A program made the position numbers and the translations under genes. The notes beneath the pieces are model-generated. The model worked only from the letters and a program-made list of their open reading frames with translations. It did not search any database and was not told the origin of the DNA. Of a stretch of 64,000 nt of DNA, positions 26,224-35,900 are shown piece after piece; position 1 is the stretch's first letter, and every line of letters begins with the position of its first letter. Source of the stretch: Corynebacterium uropygiale (GTDB lineage Bacteria; Actinomycetota; Actinomycetes; Mycobacteriales; Mycobacteriaceae); contig NZ_JAKGSI010000004.1 of assembly GCF_021568315.1 (NCBI RefSeq), forward strand, positions 310,001-374,000, given 5' to 3'.

Positions 26224-26939
26224 GCGTCGAGGGTCGCGCCCCCGTCCACGCGCAGGTCGTGCATGGTGATGTGGCGCGCCGCCGGCGAGGCCAACCACAG
26301 GCACGCCGCCGCGATGTCCGCCGGCTCCGCCACCCGACCAAGCGGGATCCCCAGCCGGAAGCGCTCCGGCGCCCCCGCGATCACCCCGCGCAGCTGCTCC
26401 CGCGGCTCGCTGCCCTCCGGCCACATGCCCTGGAGCATCGGGGTGTTCGTCGAGCCCGGGGAGACCACGTTGACGCGCACGCCGTGCGGGGCGCACTCGA
26501 GGCCCAGCGTCTTCGCCCAGGAGGTGGCCGCCGCCTTCGACGCCCCATAGGCCGCCATCCCGGCGCGCGGCACCGCCGCCGAGTTGGAGGACACCACCAC
26601 GATCGCCCCCTCCCCGCGCGCGACCATCTCCTGCGCCACCCGCGAGCACACCGTCACCACCCCGCCGAGGTTCACGCCGACGCACCGCTCGAGCGCCGCC
26701 GCGTCCGGGTGGAGGGCGCTGTCCTCGGCGAGGGTGCCCGCGACGTGAATGAGCCGGTCCACGGGGCCGCGCTCCCCCACCGCGCGCGCGAGGGCCTCCG
26801 CCACGCACTGCGGGTCCGTGACGTCGACCTCCGGCAGGTCCCAGGCGGTGACGCGCTCTTCCCCGGCGGCGCGGAGCTGCTCGAGGACCGCGGAGCCGAC
26901 GCCACCGCGCGCCCCGGTGACCAGGTAGTGGAGGCTCAT
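26220..26939 (-). CDS. 2,3-dihydro-2,3-dihydroxybenzoate dehydrogenase (EntA/DhbA-like)
   Basis: 239 residues, classical short-chain dehydrogenase. NAD-binding TGARGGVG lies at residues 8-15 and the active site is Ser118-120, Tyr131 and Lys135 in YGASK. The block SNSAAVPRAGMAAYGASK strongly resembles EntA/DhbA. It oxidises 2,3-dihydro-2,3-DHB to 2,3-dihydroxybenzoate. The ATG at 26937-26939 overlaps the aryl carrier protein stop (ATGA). The substrate is inferred from motif and neighbours. Confidence 0.87.
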   Translation of the reverse strand: MSLHYLVTGARGGVGSAVLEQLRAAGEERVTAWDLPEVDVTDPQCVAEALARAVGERGPVDRLIHVAGTLAEDSALHPDAAALERCVGVNLGGVVTVCSRVAQEMVARGEGAIVVVSSNSAAVPRAGMAAYGASKAAATSWAKTLGLECAPHGVRVNVVSPGSTNTPMLQGMWPEGSEPREQLRGVIAGAPERFRLGIPLGRVAEPADIAAACLWLASPAARHITMHDLRVDGGATLDA

Positions 26940-27163
26940 CGGGCGGCCTCCTCGTCGAGCAGGTCCTCCCACGCGGAGAGGGAGGTGTCCTCGATGAGGT
27001 CGGCGTAGTCGAGGTCGACGCCGTGACCGCGGAGGAAGCGGAGCACCTCGCTGAGGCGGACGGAGTCGAGGCCCTGGTCCATGAGTTCCTCGTCGGGGTC
27101 AATCTCCTCGGGGGAGATCTCGAGCAGTTCTGCCACGCGCGCGCGGAGAGCCGTCATGAGCAT
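26936..27163 (-). CDS. Free-standing aryl carrier protein
   Basis: 75 residues (start 27163 or the ATG at 27157). An acyl/aryl carrier protein with the phosphopantetheine site in MDQGLDSVRLSEV. It resembles the C-terminal ArCP domain of EntB or DhbB but stands alone; the isochorismatase of this locus is encoded separately at 44555. It would carry 2,3-DHB, loaded by the neighbouring adenylating enzyme, to the first condensation domain of the NRPS. Divergent from that ligase gene across a DtxR-like box. Confidence 0.88.
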   Translation of the reverse strand: MLMTALRARVAELLEISPEEIDPDEELMDQGLDSVRLSEVLRFLRGHGVDLDYADLIEDTSLSAWEDLLDEEAAR

Positions 27164-27194
27164 AGTGGATAGTCACCTTTCGTCTCTATGTACA

Positions 27195-27213
27195 ATAGGT
27201 CAGCCTACCCTAC
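27195..27213 (+). promoter_or_regulatory. Putative DtxR box between ArCP/entA and the DHB-AMP ligase
   Basis: ATAGGTCAGCCTACCCTAC matches 15 of 19 positions of the DtxR consensus by eye. It lies in the 69-bp divergent intergenic region, so it could control both directions. Confidence 0.68.
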
Positions 27214-27232
27214 GCTATGAAGGAGTATCTTT

Positions 27233-28861
27233 ATGACCTCCACTCTCGCGAATGGCATGCCGCTCTCCTGGGCGCAGCGCTACCGCGACCTCGGACTCTG
27301 GACCGACGAGACCCACTGGGAGATGTTCTGCGCCGCGGTCGAGCGCCACTCCCGCCACTCCCGCCACTCCCGCCACTCCGGCCCCGCCTCCCCCGCCGCC
27401 CTCGACCGCTCCCGCAGCGTGAGCTGGGAGGAGCTGCGCCGGGGCGCGGAGCTCGCGAGCGCCCGCCTCGCCCGCGAGGCCGGGGTCCGCGCCGGGGACA
27501 ACGTCATCGTGCAGATGCCCAATTGCGTCGCCTACCTCGAGGTGATCGCCGGGATCTGGCGCCTTGGCGCGCGGCCCGTCTTCGCCCTCCCCGCGCACGG
27601 GAGCACGGAGCTTCGCCACTTCGCAGAGCACGCCCCCGCCCGGGTGCTCGTCGGCCCGACGCGGCCGGGGCGCCGCGGCCAGCGCACCTACGACGCCCTC
27701 CGCGAGCAGATGCCGGAGCTGCAGATACTGGGTGTCGACCACAAGGCGTCGGACCCCTGGGAGGCGGAGGCCGCGGCCGGGGAGCTGCCGGAGGTGGGCG
27801 CCGCCCAGGCGACGGACCTCGCGTTCCTGCAGCTCAGCGGCGGCACGACGGGTGTTCCGAAGCTCATCCCCCGCACCCACGCGGACTACCTGTACTCGGT
27901 GCGGCAGAGCCTCACGGTGTGCGATCTTGAGCGCTCGAGCGTCTTGCTCGTCACGCTGCCGGCCTCGCACAACTTCACGATGAGCTCCCCGGGCATCCTC
28001 GGCGCGGTGCTCGTGGGCGCGCGCATCGTCTTCGCCCCGGACACGAGCCCCTTCACCATCCTCCCGCTCATCGAGGCCCACCGCGTCACCCACGCCGCGA
28101 TGGTGCCGCCCGTGCTGCTCAGCCTGCTCAACGCCCCGGAGGTCGCCGAGCACGACATCTCCTCCCTGCGCACCCTATGGGTCGGCGGCGCCAAGCTCAG
28201 CGCCACCGCCGCCCGCCGCGTCACGCCGGAGCTCGGCTGCGCGCTGCAGCAGGTCTTCGGCATGGCGGAGGGCCTGGTCAACTACACGCGGCTCGATGAC
28301 CCCGAGGAGATCATCACCACCACCCAGGGGCGGCCCATGTCTCCCTACGATGAGGTGCGCATTGTCGACGACGAGGACCAGGACGTCGCCCCCGGCCAGC
28401 CCGGGCATCTCCTCACCCGCGGGCCCTACACGATCCGCGGCTACCACCGCGTCCCCGAGATCAACGCCCGCTCCTTCACGGCGGACGGCTTCTACCGGAC
28501 GGGGGACATCGTCGAGCAGCTGCCCAGCGGGCACCTGCGCGTGGTGGGTCGGGCGAAGGATCACATCAATCGCGGCGGGGAGAAGATCGCGCCGGAGCCC
28601 GTCGAGAATGTGCTGCTGCAGCACCCGGCGGTGCACGACGCGTCGGTCGTCGGGGTGGCGGACGAAGTGCTGGGCGAAAAGACCTGCGCCTATGTCATCC
28701 CGCGCCCCGGGCGCGCGGAGGAGCTCCAGAACACGACGGCGCTGCGGGCGTTCTGCCGGGAGCGCGGGCTCGCGAGCTTCGCGGTGCCGGACATCATCCG
28801 GGTGGTGGAGGAGTTCCCGCTCACCGGCGTGGGCAAGGTGAGCAAGAAGGACCAGCGCTAG
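27233..28861 (+). CDS. 2,3-dihydroxybenzoate-AMP ligase (EntE/DhbE-like)
   Basis: 542 residues, stand-alone adenylation enzyme. It has the P-loop LSGGTTGVPK (about residue 202), the aryl-acid pocket segment ASHNFTMSSPG, the FYRTGD motif and the C-terminal RGGEKI and GKVSKKDQR blocks. It activates 2,3-DHB and transfers it to the aryl carrier protein. AAGGAG precedes the ATG by 7 bases. Residues 38-50 hold an in-frame His-Ser-Arg repeat (four 9-bp units) not expected in the family. It ends in a 4-bp tail-to-tail overlap with the ferric-siderophore ATPase gene. Confidence 0.93.
   Translation: MTSTLANGMPLSWAQRYRDLGLWTDETHWEMFCAAVERHSRHSRHSRHSGPASPAALDRSRSVSWEELRRGAELASARLAREAGVRAGDNVIVQMPNCVAYLEVIAGIWRLGARPVFALPAHGSTELRHFAEHAPARVLVGPTRPGRRGQRTYDALREQMPELQILGVDHKASDPWEAEAAAGELPEVGAAQATDLAFLQLSGGTTGVPKLIPRTHADYLYSVRQSLTVCDLERSSVLLVTLPASHNFTMSSPGILGAVLVGARIVFAPDTSPFTILPLIEAHRVTHAAMVPPVLLSLLNAPEVAEHDISSLRTLWVGGAKLSATAARRVTPELGCALQQVFGMAEGLVNYTRLDDPEEIITTTQGRPMSPYDEVRIVDDEDQDVAPGQPGHLLTRGPYTIRGYHRVPEINARSFTADGFYRTGDIVEQLPSGHLRVVGRAKDHINRGGEKIAPEPVENVLLQHPAVHDASVVGVADEVLGEKTCAYVIPRPGRAEELQNTTALRAFCRERGLASFAVPDIIRVVEEFPLTGVGKVSKKDQR
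27344..27379 (+). repeat. 9-bp tandem repeat, four perfect units
   Basis: CGCCACTCC repeated four times in frame within the DHB-AMP ligase gene, encoding RHS units in the N-terminal domain. Copy number could vary by slippage without shifting the frame. Confidence 0.9.
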
Positions 28862-29658
28862 GCCTGCCCGTCGAGGGGGATGACCATCGGGCGGCCGGTG
28901 ACGGGGTCGGGCTGGATGACGCACTCGATGTCGTAGACCTCGCGGATGAGCTCCGCGGTGACGATCTCCGCGGGGTCCCCGGCCGCGAGCACCCGGCCCG
29001 CCTTCATGACGATGAGGTGGCTCGCGTAGCGGAAGGCCAGGTTGAGGTCGTGCAGCACGGCGACCAGCGTGTACTCCCCGCTCGCGTGGAGGCGGCGGCA
29101 AAGGTTGAGGACGTCGAGCTGGTGGCTGATGTCGAGGAAGGTGGTGGGCTCGTCGAGGAGCAGCAGCGGCGTCTCCTGCGCGAGCACGAGAGAGATCCAC
29201 ACCCGCTGGCGCTGCCCGCCCGAGAGGTCCTCCACCTTGCGGGAGGCGAGCTCCGTGATGCGGGTGGCGGCGAGCGCCCGGTCGATGGCCTCGTCGTCCT
29301 CGGCGGACCACTGGCGCAGCATCCGCTGGTGCGGGAAGCGCCCGCGGGAGACGAGGTCGCGCACGGTGATCCCCTCCGGGCTCATGGAGCTCTGCGGGAG
29401 GAGGCCGAGCCGCCGGGCGACCTCCTTGCTCGGCTGCTCGAAGATGTCCTTCCCATCGAGGATGATCTGCCCGCCCTCCGGCCGCAGCAGGCGCGCGAGC
29501 GCGCGGAGCAGCGTCGACTTCCCGCACGCGTTGGGGCCGATGATCACCGTGAGGGAACGATCCGGGATGGCGACGTCGAGACCCTCCGAGACCCGGTGGC
29601 CCTCGTAGCCGAGGGTGGCGTCGACGGCCTCGAGCGGCGTGTCCTGGAATGTGCTCAT
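28858..29658 (-). CDS. Ferric-siderophore ABC transporter ATPase (FepC-like)
   Basis: 266 residues from the ATG at 29656-29658. Walker A GPNACGKST (about residue 41), Q-loop LGLLPQSS, signature LSGGQRQR, Walker B LLLLDEPTTFLD. The DEPTTFLDISHQLD block is typical of FepC/FecE/FhuC. It powers the importer formed by the two permeases and the binding lipoprotein encoded just before it. Ten bp separate it from the second permease gene. Confidence 0.93.
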   Translation of the reverse strand: MSTFQDTPLEAVDATLGYEGHRVSEGLDVAIPDRSLTVIIGPNACGKSTLLRALARLLRPEGGQIILDGKDIFEQPSKEVARRLGLLPQSSMSPEGITVRDLVSRGRFPHQRMLRQWSAEDDEAIDRALAATRITELASRKVEDLSGGQRQRVWISLVLAQETPLLLLDEPTTFLDISHQLDVLNLCRRLHASGEYTLVAVLHDLNLAFRYASHLIVMKAGRVLAAGDPAEIVTAELIREVYDIECVIQPDPVTGRPMVIPLDGQA

Positions 29659-29668
29659 ACGTGTCCTC

Positions 29669-30721
29669 CTAGACCGATCGTTGCCGCGCGATGAGGGCCA
29701 GCACATAGAGGCCACCCACCACGCCCGTAATGACGCCGACGGGAATCCCAATCTTCACCGGCAGAGCCTGCGCCACAAAGTCCGCGACGACGAGCAGCGC
29801 GGCGCCCATCACCCCGGAACACAGCACCTGCACCCGGGCGCCCGCGGTGAGGCGCCGCACGATCTGCGGCGCGGCCAGCGCGATGAAGGAAATCGGCCCC
29901 GCCACCGCCACCGAGAACGCCGTGAGCAGCACGCCCAGGAACATGACGAGGCGGCGGATGTTCTCCACCCGGACGCCCAGCTGGAGGGCCTGGTCATCGC
30001 CCATCTCGATGATGTCGAGCTGCCGGGCCGCCCACACGAGCAGCGGGAGAATGATGAGCCCGCCGATCGCGGCGGGGACAATCGTGTCCCACGTGCAGCC
30101 GTTGAGGGAGCCCGACAACCAGATGCGCGCCTTCACCGCGAGGTCGAAGTTCCCCTTCGCGAGGAGCATCGTGTTGAGGGCCGAGAGCATCGCGGAGACA
30201 CCGATCCCCACGAGGACCAGCCGGTAGCCGCCGCTCACCCCGCGGTTGAGGGAGAGCGCATACACCACCCCGGCCGTGATGAGGCCCAGCACGACGGCGG
30301 CCGCGGCCGTCGCGAAGGCGCCCTTATTGAAGAAGATGATCTGCAGGACTGCGCCCGTCGCGGCCCCGGTGCTGAACCCGATGATCTCGGGGGAGCCCAG
30401 GGCGTTGCGGCTCAGCGATTGGAAGACGCAGCCCGCCGCGCCGAGCACCAGGCCCACCACGATCCCCGCCACGATGCGCGGCAGGCGGGCATCCCACACG
30501 ACGTTGATGTTCCGGGTGCTCGTGCCCGAGCGCAGGAGCGCGTGGGCGACCTCGCTGAGGCTCAGCGGGATCGTGCCGATCTGCAGCGCCATCGCCGCGC
30601 AGCCGATGAGCACGAGGAGGCTCAGGATTCCCGTCGCGAGGGTGCGGGTCTCCACGCGCAGGCGCAGCCGCCCGCAGCGGACCCGGAGGACGTGGGGGTT
30701 CTCAGGAGCTCTGGTGATCAC
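29669..30721 (-). CDS. Ferric-siderophore permease, FecCD family (FepG-like)
   Basis: 350 residues, nine to ten membrane helices. The BtuC/FecCD motif GAAGCVFQSLSRNALGSPEI and the helix-start block AGPISFIALAAPQIVRRL are present. The GTG at 30719-30721 overlaps the first permease stop (GTGA), so the two permeases are translated together and should form the heterodimeric channel. Confidence 0.92.
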   Translation of the reverse strand: MITRAPENPHVLRVRCGRLRLRVETRTLATGILSLLVLIGCAAMALQIGTIPLSLSEVAHALLRSGTSTRNINVVWDARLPRIVAGIVVGLVLGAAGCVFQSLSRNALGSPEIIGFSTGAATGAVLQIIFFNKGAFATAAAAVVLGLITAGVVYALSLNRGVSGGYRLVLVGIGVSAMLSALNTMLLAKGNFDLAVKARIWLSGSLNGCTWDTIVPAAIGGLIILPLLVWAARQLDIIEMGDDQALQLGVRVENIRRLVMFLGVLLTAFSVAVAGPISFIALAAPQIVRRLTAGARVQVLCSGVMGAALLVVADFVAQALPVKIGIPVGVITGVVGGLYVLALIARQRSV

Positions 30722-31752
30722 AGTCCCGCCACCTTTCCGCGCCGGATGAGGCCGATGAAGAAGGGCGCCCCGATGAAGGCCGACATGATGCCCGCCCCGA
30801 TCTCCGAGGGTGCCACAACCACCCGGCCGGCGATATCCGCCAGGAGCAGGAGGATCGTGGCGAAGACGCCCGAGAAGGGCAGGAGCCAGCGGTGATCCGG
30901 GCCGGCCACCGTGCGCGCCACGTGGGGGGCGGCGAGGCCGACGAAGCTCACCGGGCCCATCGCCGCCGTCGCGGCCCCCGCGAGGAGGATGATGGTGAGG
31001 TTGGTGAGGCCCCACGTGAGCGGAATGTTGACGCCGAGGGCGCGGCCGAGGTCGGCGCCGAGCGTCGTCGAGTTGAGGGGGCCGGCCAAATAAACGCAGG
31101 CCAGGGCCCCGACAACGAGGGCCACCGCGGGGATGGGAAGGTAGCTCCAGTCGCGGCCCTCGATGGAGCCCGTGGCCCAGGACCTCATGCTGGAGAAGAC
31201 CTCCGAGGGGCCGGCGAGGATGGCGAGCGTCGTGAAAGAACCCAGGGTGACCGAGATCCCCGCGCCCGCGAGCACGAGGCGCACCGAGTTCTGTCCGGCC
31301 TCGTGCGCCCGGCCCAGCCGGTGAACGAGGAGCGCCGCCAGCGCCGCCCCCGCGAAAGCGAACCACACGTAAACGGCGATGCTCGTGCTCCCCACGATGA
31401 ACAGGCCCGTCACCACGCCCGCCGCGGCACCCGCGTTAACGCCGAGGGTGCCCGGCTCCGCGAGGGCGTTGCGCGTGAGCGACTGCATGAGGGCCCCCGC
31501 CACCCCGAGGCACGCGCCCCCGCACACCGCGATGAACGCGCGCGGGAGGCGGCTGTTCCAGATGACCAGGTGGTCATCGTTGGTGGGGTCGGCGTGAAGA
31601 AGCGCCTCCATGACCGTCCCCGGTCCGATGGTGCGCGAGCCGATGAAGAGGCTCAGCGCCGCGAGAGGCAGGATGAGGAGCACGCACACGGCGAGCAGTG
31701 CCCCTCGGTGAGCTCGGTGAGACAGCGTCGGACGAGGTGGAGAAAGGGTCAT
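30718..31752 (-). CDS. Ferric-siderophore permease, FecCD family (FepD-like)
   Basis: 344 residues, about ten membrane helices. It contains GVAGALMQSLTRNALAEPG and GPVSFVGLAAPHVAR, the two hallmark FecCD segments, the second being the coupling region that contacts the ATPase. It lies 17 bp after the binding-protein gene in a four-gene unit (binding protein, two permeases, ATPase). Confidence 0.92.
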   Translation of the reverse strand: MTLSPPRPTLSHRAHRGALLAVCVLLILPLAALSLFIGSRTIGPGTVMEALLHADPTNDDHLVIWNSRLPRAFIAVCGGACLGVAGALMQSLTRNALAEPGTLGVNAGAAAGVVTGLFIVGSTSIAVYVWFAFAGAALAALLVHRLGRAHEAGQNSVRLVLAGAGISVTLGSFTTLAILAGPSEVFSSMRSWATGSIEGRDWSYLPIPAVALVVGALACVYLAGPLNSTTLGADLGRALGVNIPLTWGLTNLTIILLAGAATAAMGPVSFVGLAAPHVARTVAGPDHRWLLPFSGVFATILLLLADIAGRVVVAPSEIGAGIMSAFIGAPFFIGLIRRGKVAGL

Positions 31753-31769
31753 GGAGGCGGGGATGGATC

Positions 31770-32783
31770 CTAGGAGGCAGAGGTGGCGGACACGACGGCG
31801 TCAACGAAGTCGCGCGCGGAGTAGGGGTCCAGGCGGAAGGAGGTGAGGCCCAGCGGGTAGACGCGGTGCTCCTTGACGGCCGGGAGGTTGGCCAGCAGCG
31901 GGTCCTTCATGAACTCCTCGACCTTCTTCTCATCGGCGGAGAAGAGGAAGACGGTGTCGCCCTGGATGCCCTTGGTGAGGTTCTCGTAGGAGATGAAGGA
32001 GAAGTCCTTGCGGGCCTGCTTGGAGGTGTCCATGCCCTCCGGGGCTTCCTTCACGTCGAAGCCGAGGTCGCTGAGCAGCTGGGAGTGCGGACCAGTGAGC
32101 TTCGCGATGCCCTGCTCCTCGCCGGGGCCGTTGTAGGAGACGATGCTCGCCCCGCCCTCGGCCGGGTGGATCTTCTTCTTCTGCTCGGCGACGTACTCGT
32201 CGAACTCCTTGATGGCCTTCTCGGCGTTCTCCTCGAGGCCCAGCGCGTAGCCGAGCTCCTTCGCGAGGTCCTGCCAGGACTGCTTGGAGTAGTCGATGGC
32301 GATCGTCGGGAACTTCTCGGAGATCTGCTGGTACTGGTCAGAGACGGAGTCCGCGCCCGAGGTAGAGACGATGACCAGGTCCGGGTCCTGCGCGATGAGC
32401 GACTCCAGGTCGAACTCCAGGCCCGGGTAGAGGACCTCGACGCCCTTCTCGTCGGCCACCTTGGCCCACTGGCTGAAGAAGCCCTTGTCATCGGTGACGT
32501 CGGAGGGGTTGGTGGCGGCCGTCGCCGCGAGCGGCGCATCCATGGCGAGGAGGGTGCCGGTGGCGGAGAGCGCCGTGTTGGCGATCTTCTTCGGCTGGTG
32601 GTCGAGGGTGGTTTCCCCCAGTTCGTGCTTGATGGTGCGCGGCCACTGGCCCTGCTGCTCCGTCGCGGAGTTCTCCCCGGAGGAAGCAGAGGACGAGGAG
32701 GTGTCGCCCGAGCAGGCGGCCAGGCTGAACGCCATGACACCGGCGGCCACGGCCGCCACGAACTTGGTTGAGAATGAACGCAC
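31770..32783 (-). CDS. Ferric-siderophore-binding lipoprotein (FepB-like)
   Basis: 337 residues from a GTG preceded by AAGGAG. The signal peptide ends in the lipobox LAAC (Cys at about residue 24). After a Ser-rich linker comes a class III periplasmic-binding fold: KKIANTALSATGTLLAM at the N-lobe start, DPDLVIVST in the N-lobe, and a long connecting helix. It should capture the ferric catecholate outside the membrane and deliver it to the permeases. First gene of the importer unit, under DtxR-like boxes, divergent from the NRPS gene. Confidence 0.9.
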   Translation of the reverse strand: MRSFSTKFVAAVAAGVMAFSLAACSGDTSSSSASSGENSATEQQGQWPRTIKHELGETTLDHQPKKIANTALSATGTLLAMDAPLAATAATNPSDVTDDKGFFSQWAKVADEKGVEVLYPGLEFDLESLIAQDPDLVIVSTSGADSVSDQYQQISEKFPTIAIDYSKQSWQDLAKELGYALGLEENAEKAIKEFDEYVAEQKKKIHPAEGGASIVSYNGPGEEQGIAKLTGPHSQLLSDLGFDVKEAPEGMDTSKQARKDFSFISYENLTKGIQGDTVFLFSADEKKVEEFMKDPLLANLPAVKEHRVYPLGLTSFRLDPYSARDFVDAVVSATSAS

Positions 32784-32796
32784 GTCGGCTCCTTCG

Positions 32797-32815
32797 ATAG
32801 GGTAGCCTTTGCTAC
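32797..32815 (-). promoter_or_regulatory. Putative DtxR box before the siderophore-binding protein gene
   Basis: Read on the minus strand as GTAGCAAAGGCTACCCTAT, matching 13 of 19 consensus positions by eye, 13 bp before the GTG start. Confidence 0.55.
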
Positions 32816-32862
32816 CTGAGCTGTAAGGTCTGTCTTAGGTTAAACGAGAGGCGCCTTTATGT

Positions 32863-32881
32863 CTAGGTAACCCTCCCCTAG
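32863..32881 (+). promoter_or_regulatory. Putative DtxR box in the NRPS/importer divergent region
   Basis: CTAGGTAACCCTCCCCTAG, about 13 of 19 consensus positions and itself a near palindrome (CTAGG...CCTAG). It is the middle of three candidate sites in this 182-bp divergent promoter region. Confidence 0.5.
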
Positions 32882-32896
32882 CTCATGGAAATGAGG

Positions 32897-32915
32897 GGAG
32901 GTTAGCCTTACATAT
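32897..32915 (+). promoter_or_regulatory. Putative DtxR box before the NRPS gene
   Basis: GGAGGTTAGCCTTACATAT contains the strong AGGTTAGCCT core and matches 14 of 19 positions. It is 50 bp before the NRPS start and probably overlaps its promoter. Confidence 0.62.
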
Positions 32916-32965
32916 ATCACTTTGGTAATACTAGTGTGGCTACTTCTCGACGAAAGGACCTCTCC

Positions 32966-35900
32966 GTGCCCAGGCCCCACGCCTACCCCCTGCTCAGCGC
33001 CCAGCCAGGAATCTGGTGGGATTGCCGCCTCGAAGGCGACACCTCGCAGCTCTACACCGTCGCCCGCGCCACGAGCATCACCGGGGACTGGGACCCCGCC
33101 CGCTTCCGCGAGGCCCTCCGCCGCACCCTCGAGGAATGCCCTGCCCTTGGCACCCGCTTCCTCCTCGACGAGGACGCCCTCCCCCAGCAGGTCCCGGGCG
33201 CCCACCCGCCGGCCGAGCTGGAGGAAGTGGACCTCCGCCGGGAGGCCGACCCGCGCGCCGCCGCCCTGGCCCTCGCCCGCGCCCGGCGCGACGAGCCCCT
33301 CGACCTCACCGGGGAGGAGCCGCTCTACCGGATGCTCCTCGCCCGCGTCGGGGAGGCGGAGTGGGTGTGGGTCCAGCAATACAGCCACCTCCTCGTCGAC
33401 GGCTGGAGCATCGACGCCCTCGCGCGCCGCTGCGCCCACCACTACACCGCCCTCGAGCGCTGCCGCGCACCCCGCCGCTCCCCCTGGCGCTCCACCCTGC
33501 CCGAGCTCCTCGACGCGGAGCAGGCCTACCTCCACAGCGAGCAGGCCGAGGCCGACCGCTCCTGGTGGGCCGAGTCCCTCTCCTCCTTCCCGCCCCACGA
33601 GGGCCCGACGCTCCCGCCCACCGCCTACTCCCGGCACTACCGGGTGAGCCTCGACGACGCGGACACCCGGCGCCTCGATGCCCTCGCCACCGCCGCCGGC
33701 GACGGCGCCACCTGGGTCGATGCGCTCCAGGGCCTCGTCGCCGCGTGGGAGGCCCGGGCACTCGGCCCGGGCACGCCGCTCACCGTCGGGCTGCCGTGGA
33801 TGCGCCGCGGCAGCCGCCTCAGCGCCCGCACCCCGCTGCCCCAGGTGGCGGTGCTCCCCGCCTGCGTGGAACTGCGCCCCGAGGACACCGTCCTCACGAT
33901 CATCCGCCGCCTCGCCGCCACCGCCCAGCGCACCCGCGAGCACGGCCGCATCCGCCCGGAGGAGATCTCCCGCCTCGCGCGCGAGGGCGGGGTCCGCGCC
34001 GGCGGCGAGCCGCTCGCCCGGATCGGGCTCAACGCCAAGCTCTACGACGGCGAGCTCCACTTCGGCTCCGCGGCCGTGGGCCGGACGGAGGACATCGCGA
34101 ACGGGCCGGTCAGCGAGGTGGAGTACGCGCTCTCCCGCCCCGGTGAGGGGGAAGAGGCCCGCGTCCTCATCGAGGCCCAGGCCCACCCGGAGCGCTACGG
34201 GGAGGAGGCGCTCGCGGAGCGGACCGAGTCGCTCGGGCGCTGGCTGCGTCGGGTTCTCCGCGCGCGCGAGGACGCTCCCCTCGCCCGGGTGAGCCAGCTG
34301 CCTGCCGTCGTCGAGTCCCGCCTCGAGGCGGCGGAGCGCACCCCGAGCTCCCCGCTCCTCGGGCCCGCCTCCCGCGTGCCGACGCCCGTCCTCACCGCCA
34401 ATGACCTCGACACCGCCCTCGACCGCCGCGCCCGCCTCAGCCCGGACGCCCCCGCGCTCAGCGACGCCCACGAGACCCTCTCCTGCGGCGAGGTGGCCGC
34501 CCGCGTCAACCGCACCGCGCGGGCTCTCCGCGCGCGCGGGGTGCGGGAGGGGAGCATCGTGGCGGTGCAGCTTCGCCGCTCGGTGGAGTTCCCGCTGTAC
34601 GCGGCGGCGATCATCCGCCTCGGCGCGGTGCTCCAACCCATCGACGCCCACACCACCCCCGCGCGCGTGGAGCAGGTGCTGGGCGACACGCAGCCGCAGC
34701 TCCTCATCGACGACGACCTCGCCGCGGAACTGCGCTCGGAGTGCGCGAGGCCGGGCCGCTGGTCCGGGGAGCCGCTGAGCGGCCACGCCCCGGCGGAGGC
34801 CCCGGTCTATGTCATTCACACGTCGGGTTCGACGGGCCGGCCGAAGGGCGTCGTGTGCCGGCGCTCGGGGCTGGCCGGGCTCATGCGGGCGCACGCGGAG
34901 CTTGGGCACGGGGCGCTCGCGGAGGCGGCCGGGGAGCCGGTCCGCGCGCTGCACACGGCCTCCTTCTCCTTCGACTCCTCCTGGGACATGCTCATGTGGC
35001 TGTGGCTCGGCGGCCACGTCCACGTGTGCACCGACGCCCAGCGCCGCGACCCCGAGGACATCATCGCCCTCGTCCGCCGGTGGAAGGCCCAGGCCATGGA
35101 CGTCACGCCGACCCTCGCGGAGCAGCTCCTCGACGCCGGCCTCTGCGAGCCGGGCCAGCCGCAGCTCGGCACCTTCATGATCGGCGGGGAGGCCGCCTCC
35201 CCCGCCCTGTGGGAGCGGCTGCGCGCCTGGCAGGAGGCCGCCGCCCCCGGCGAATTCCGCCGCGCCCTCAACTACTACGGCCCCTCCGAGACGACGGTCG
35301 ACGCGGTGGGGTGCAGCGTGGACAGTACGCCGGCCCCGGTCATCGGGAAGCCGATCCCCGGGGTGACCTGCCGGGTGCTCGGACCCTTCGGCCAGCGGGT
35401 GGCCCCCGGCGAAGAGGGGGAGCTTTTCATCGGTGGGGCGCTCGTCGGCGCGGGATACCTCGGCCAGCCGGAGAAGACAGCGGAGCGCTTCCTCCCCGAC
35501 CCCTACGCGCCCGGGGAGACCCTCTACCGCACGGGCGACCGCGTGCGCTGGGTGGAGGCCGGGGATTCCACCCTGCTCATTGACTTCCTCGGCCGCGTTG
35601 ACCAGCAGGTTCAGATCCGCGGCTACCGCGTGGAGCCGGAAGAGGTCCGCCACCGCGTGGAGGAGGTGAGCGGGCGGGTGGCGGCCGTCGTGCCGCGGAA
35701 GCAGGGTTCGACGACGAGCCTCGTCGCCTACCTCGTCCTCCCCGAGAGCGAGGAGTGGGATGCGGCCGCCCTGCGGGAGAAGCTCGCCGGGGCGCTGCCC
35801 GACTACATGGTCCCCCAGTACATGGTCCGCGTCCCGGCGCTCCCGATGACGGTCAATGGGAAGCTCAACGTCGCCGAGCTGCCCGAGCCGGAGGTGGAGG

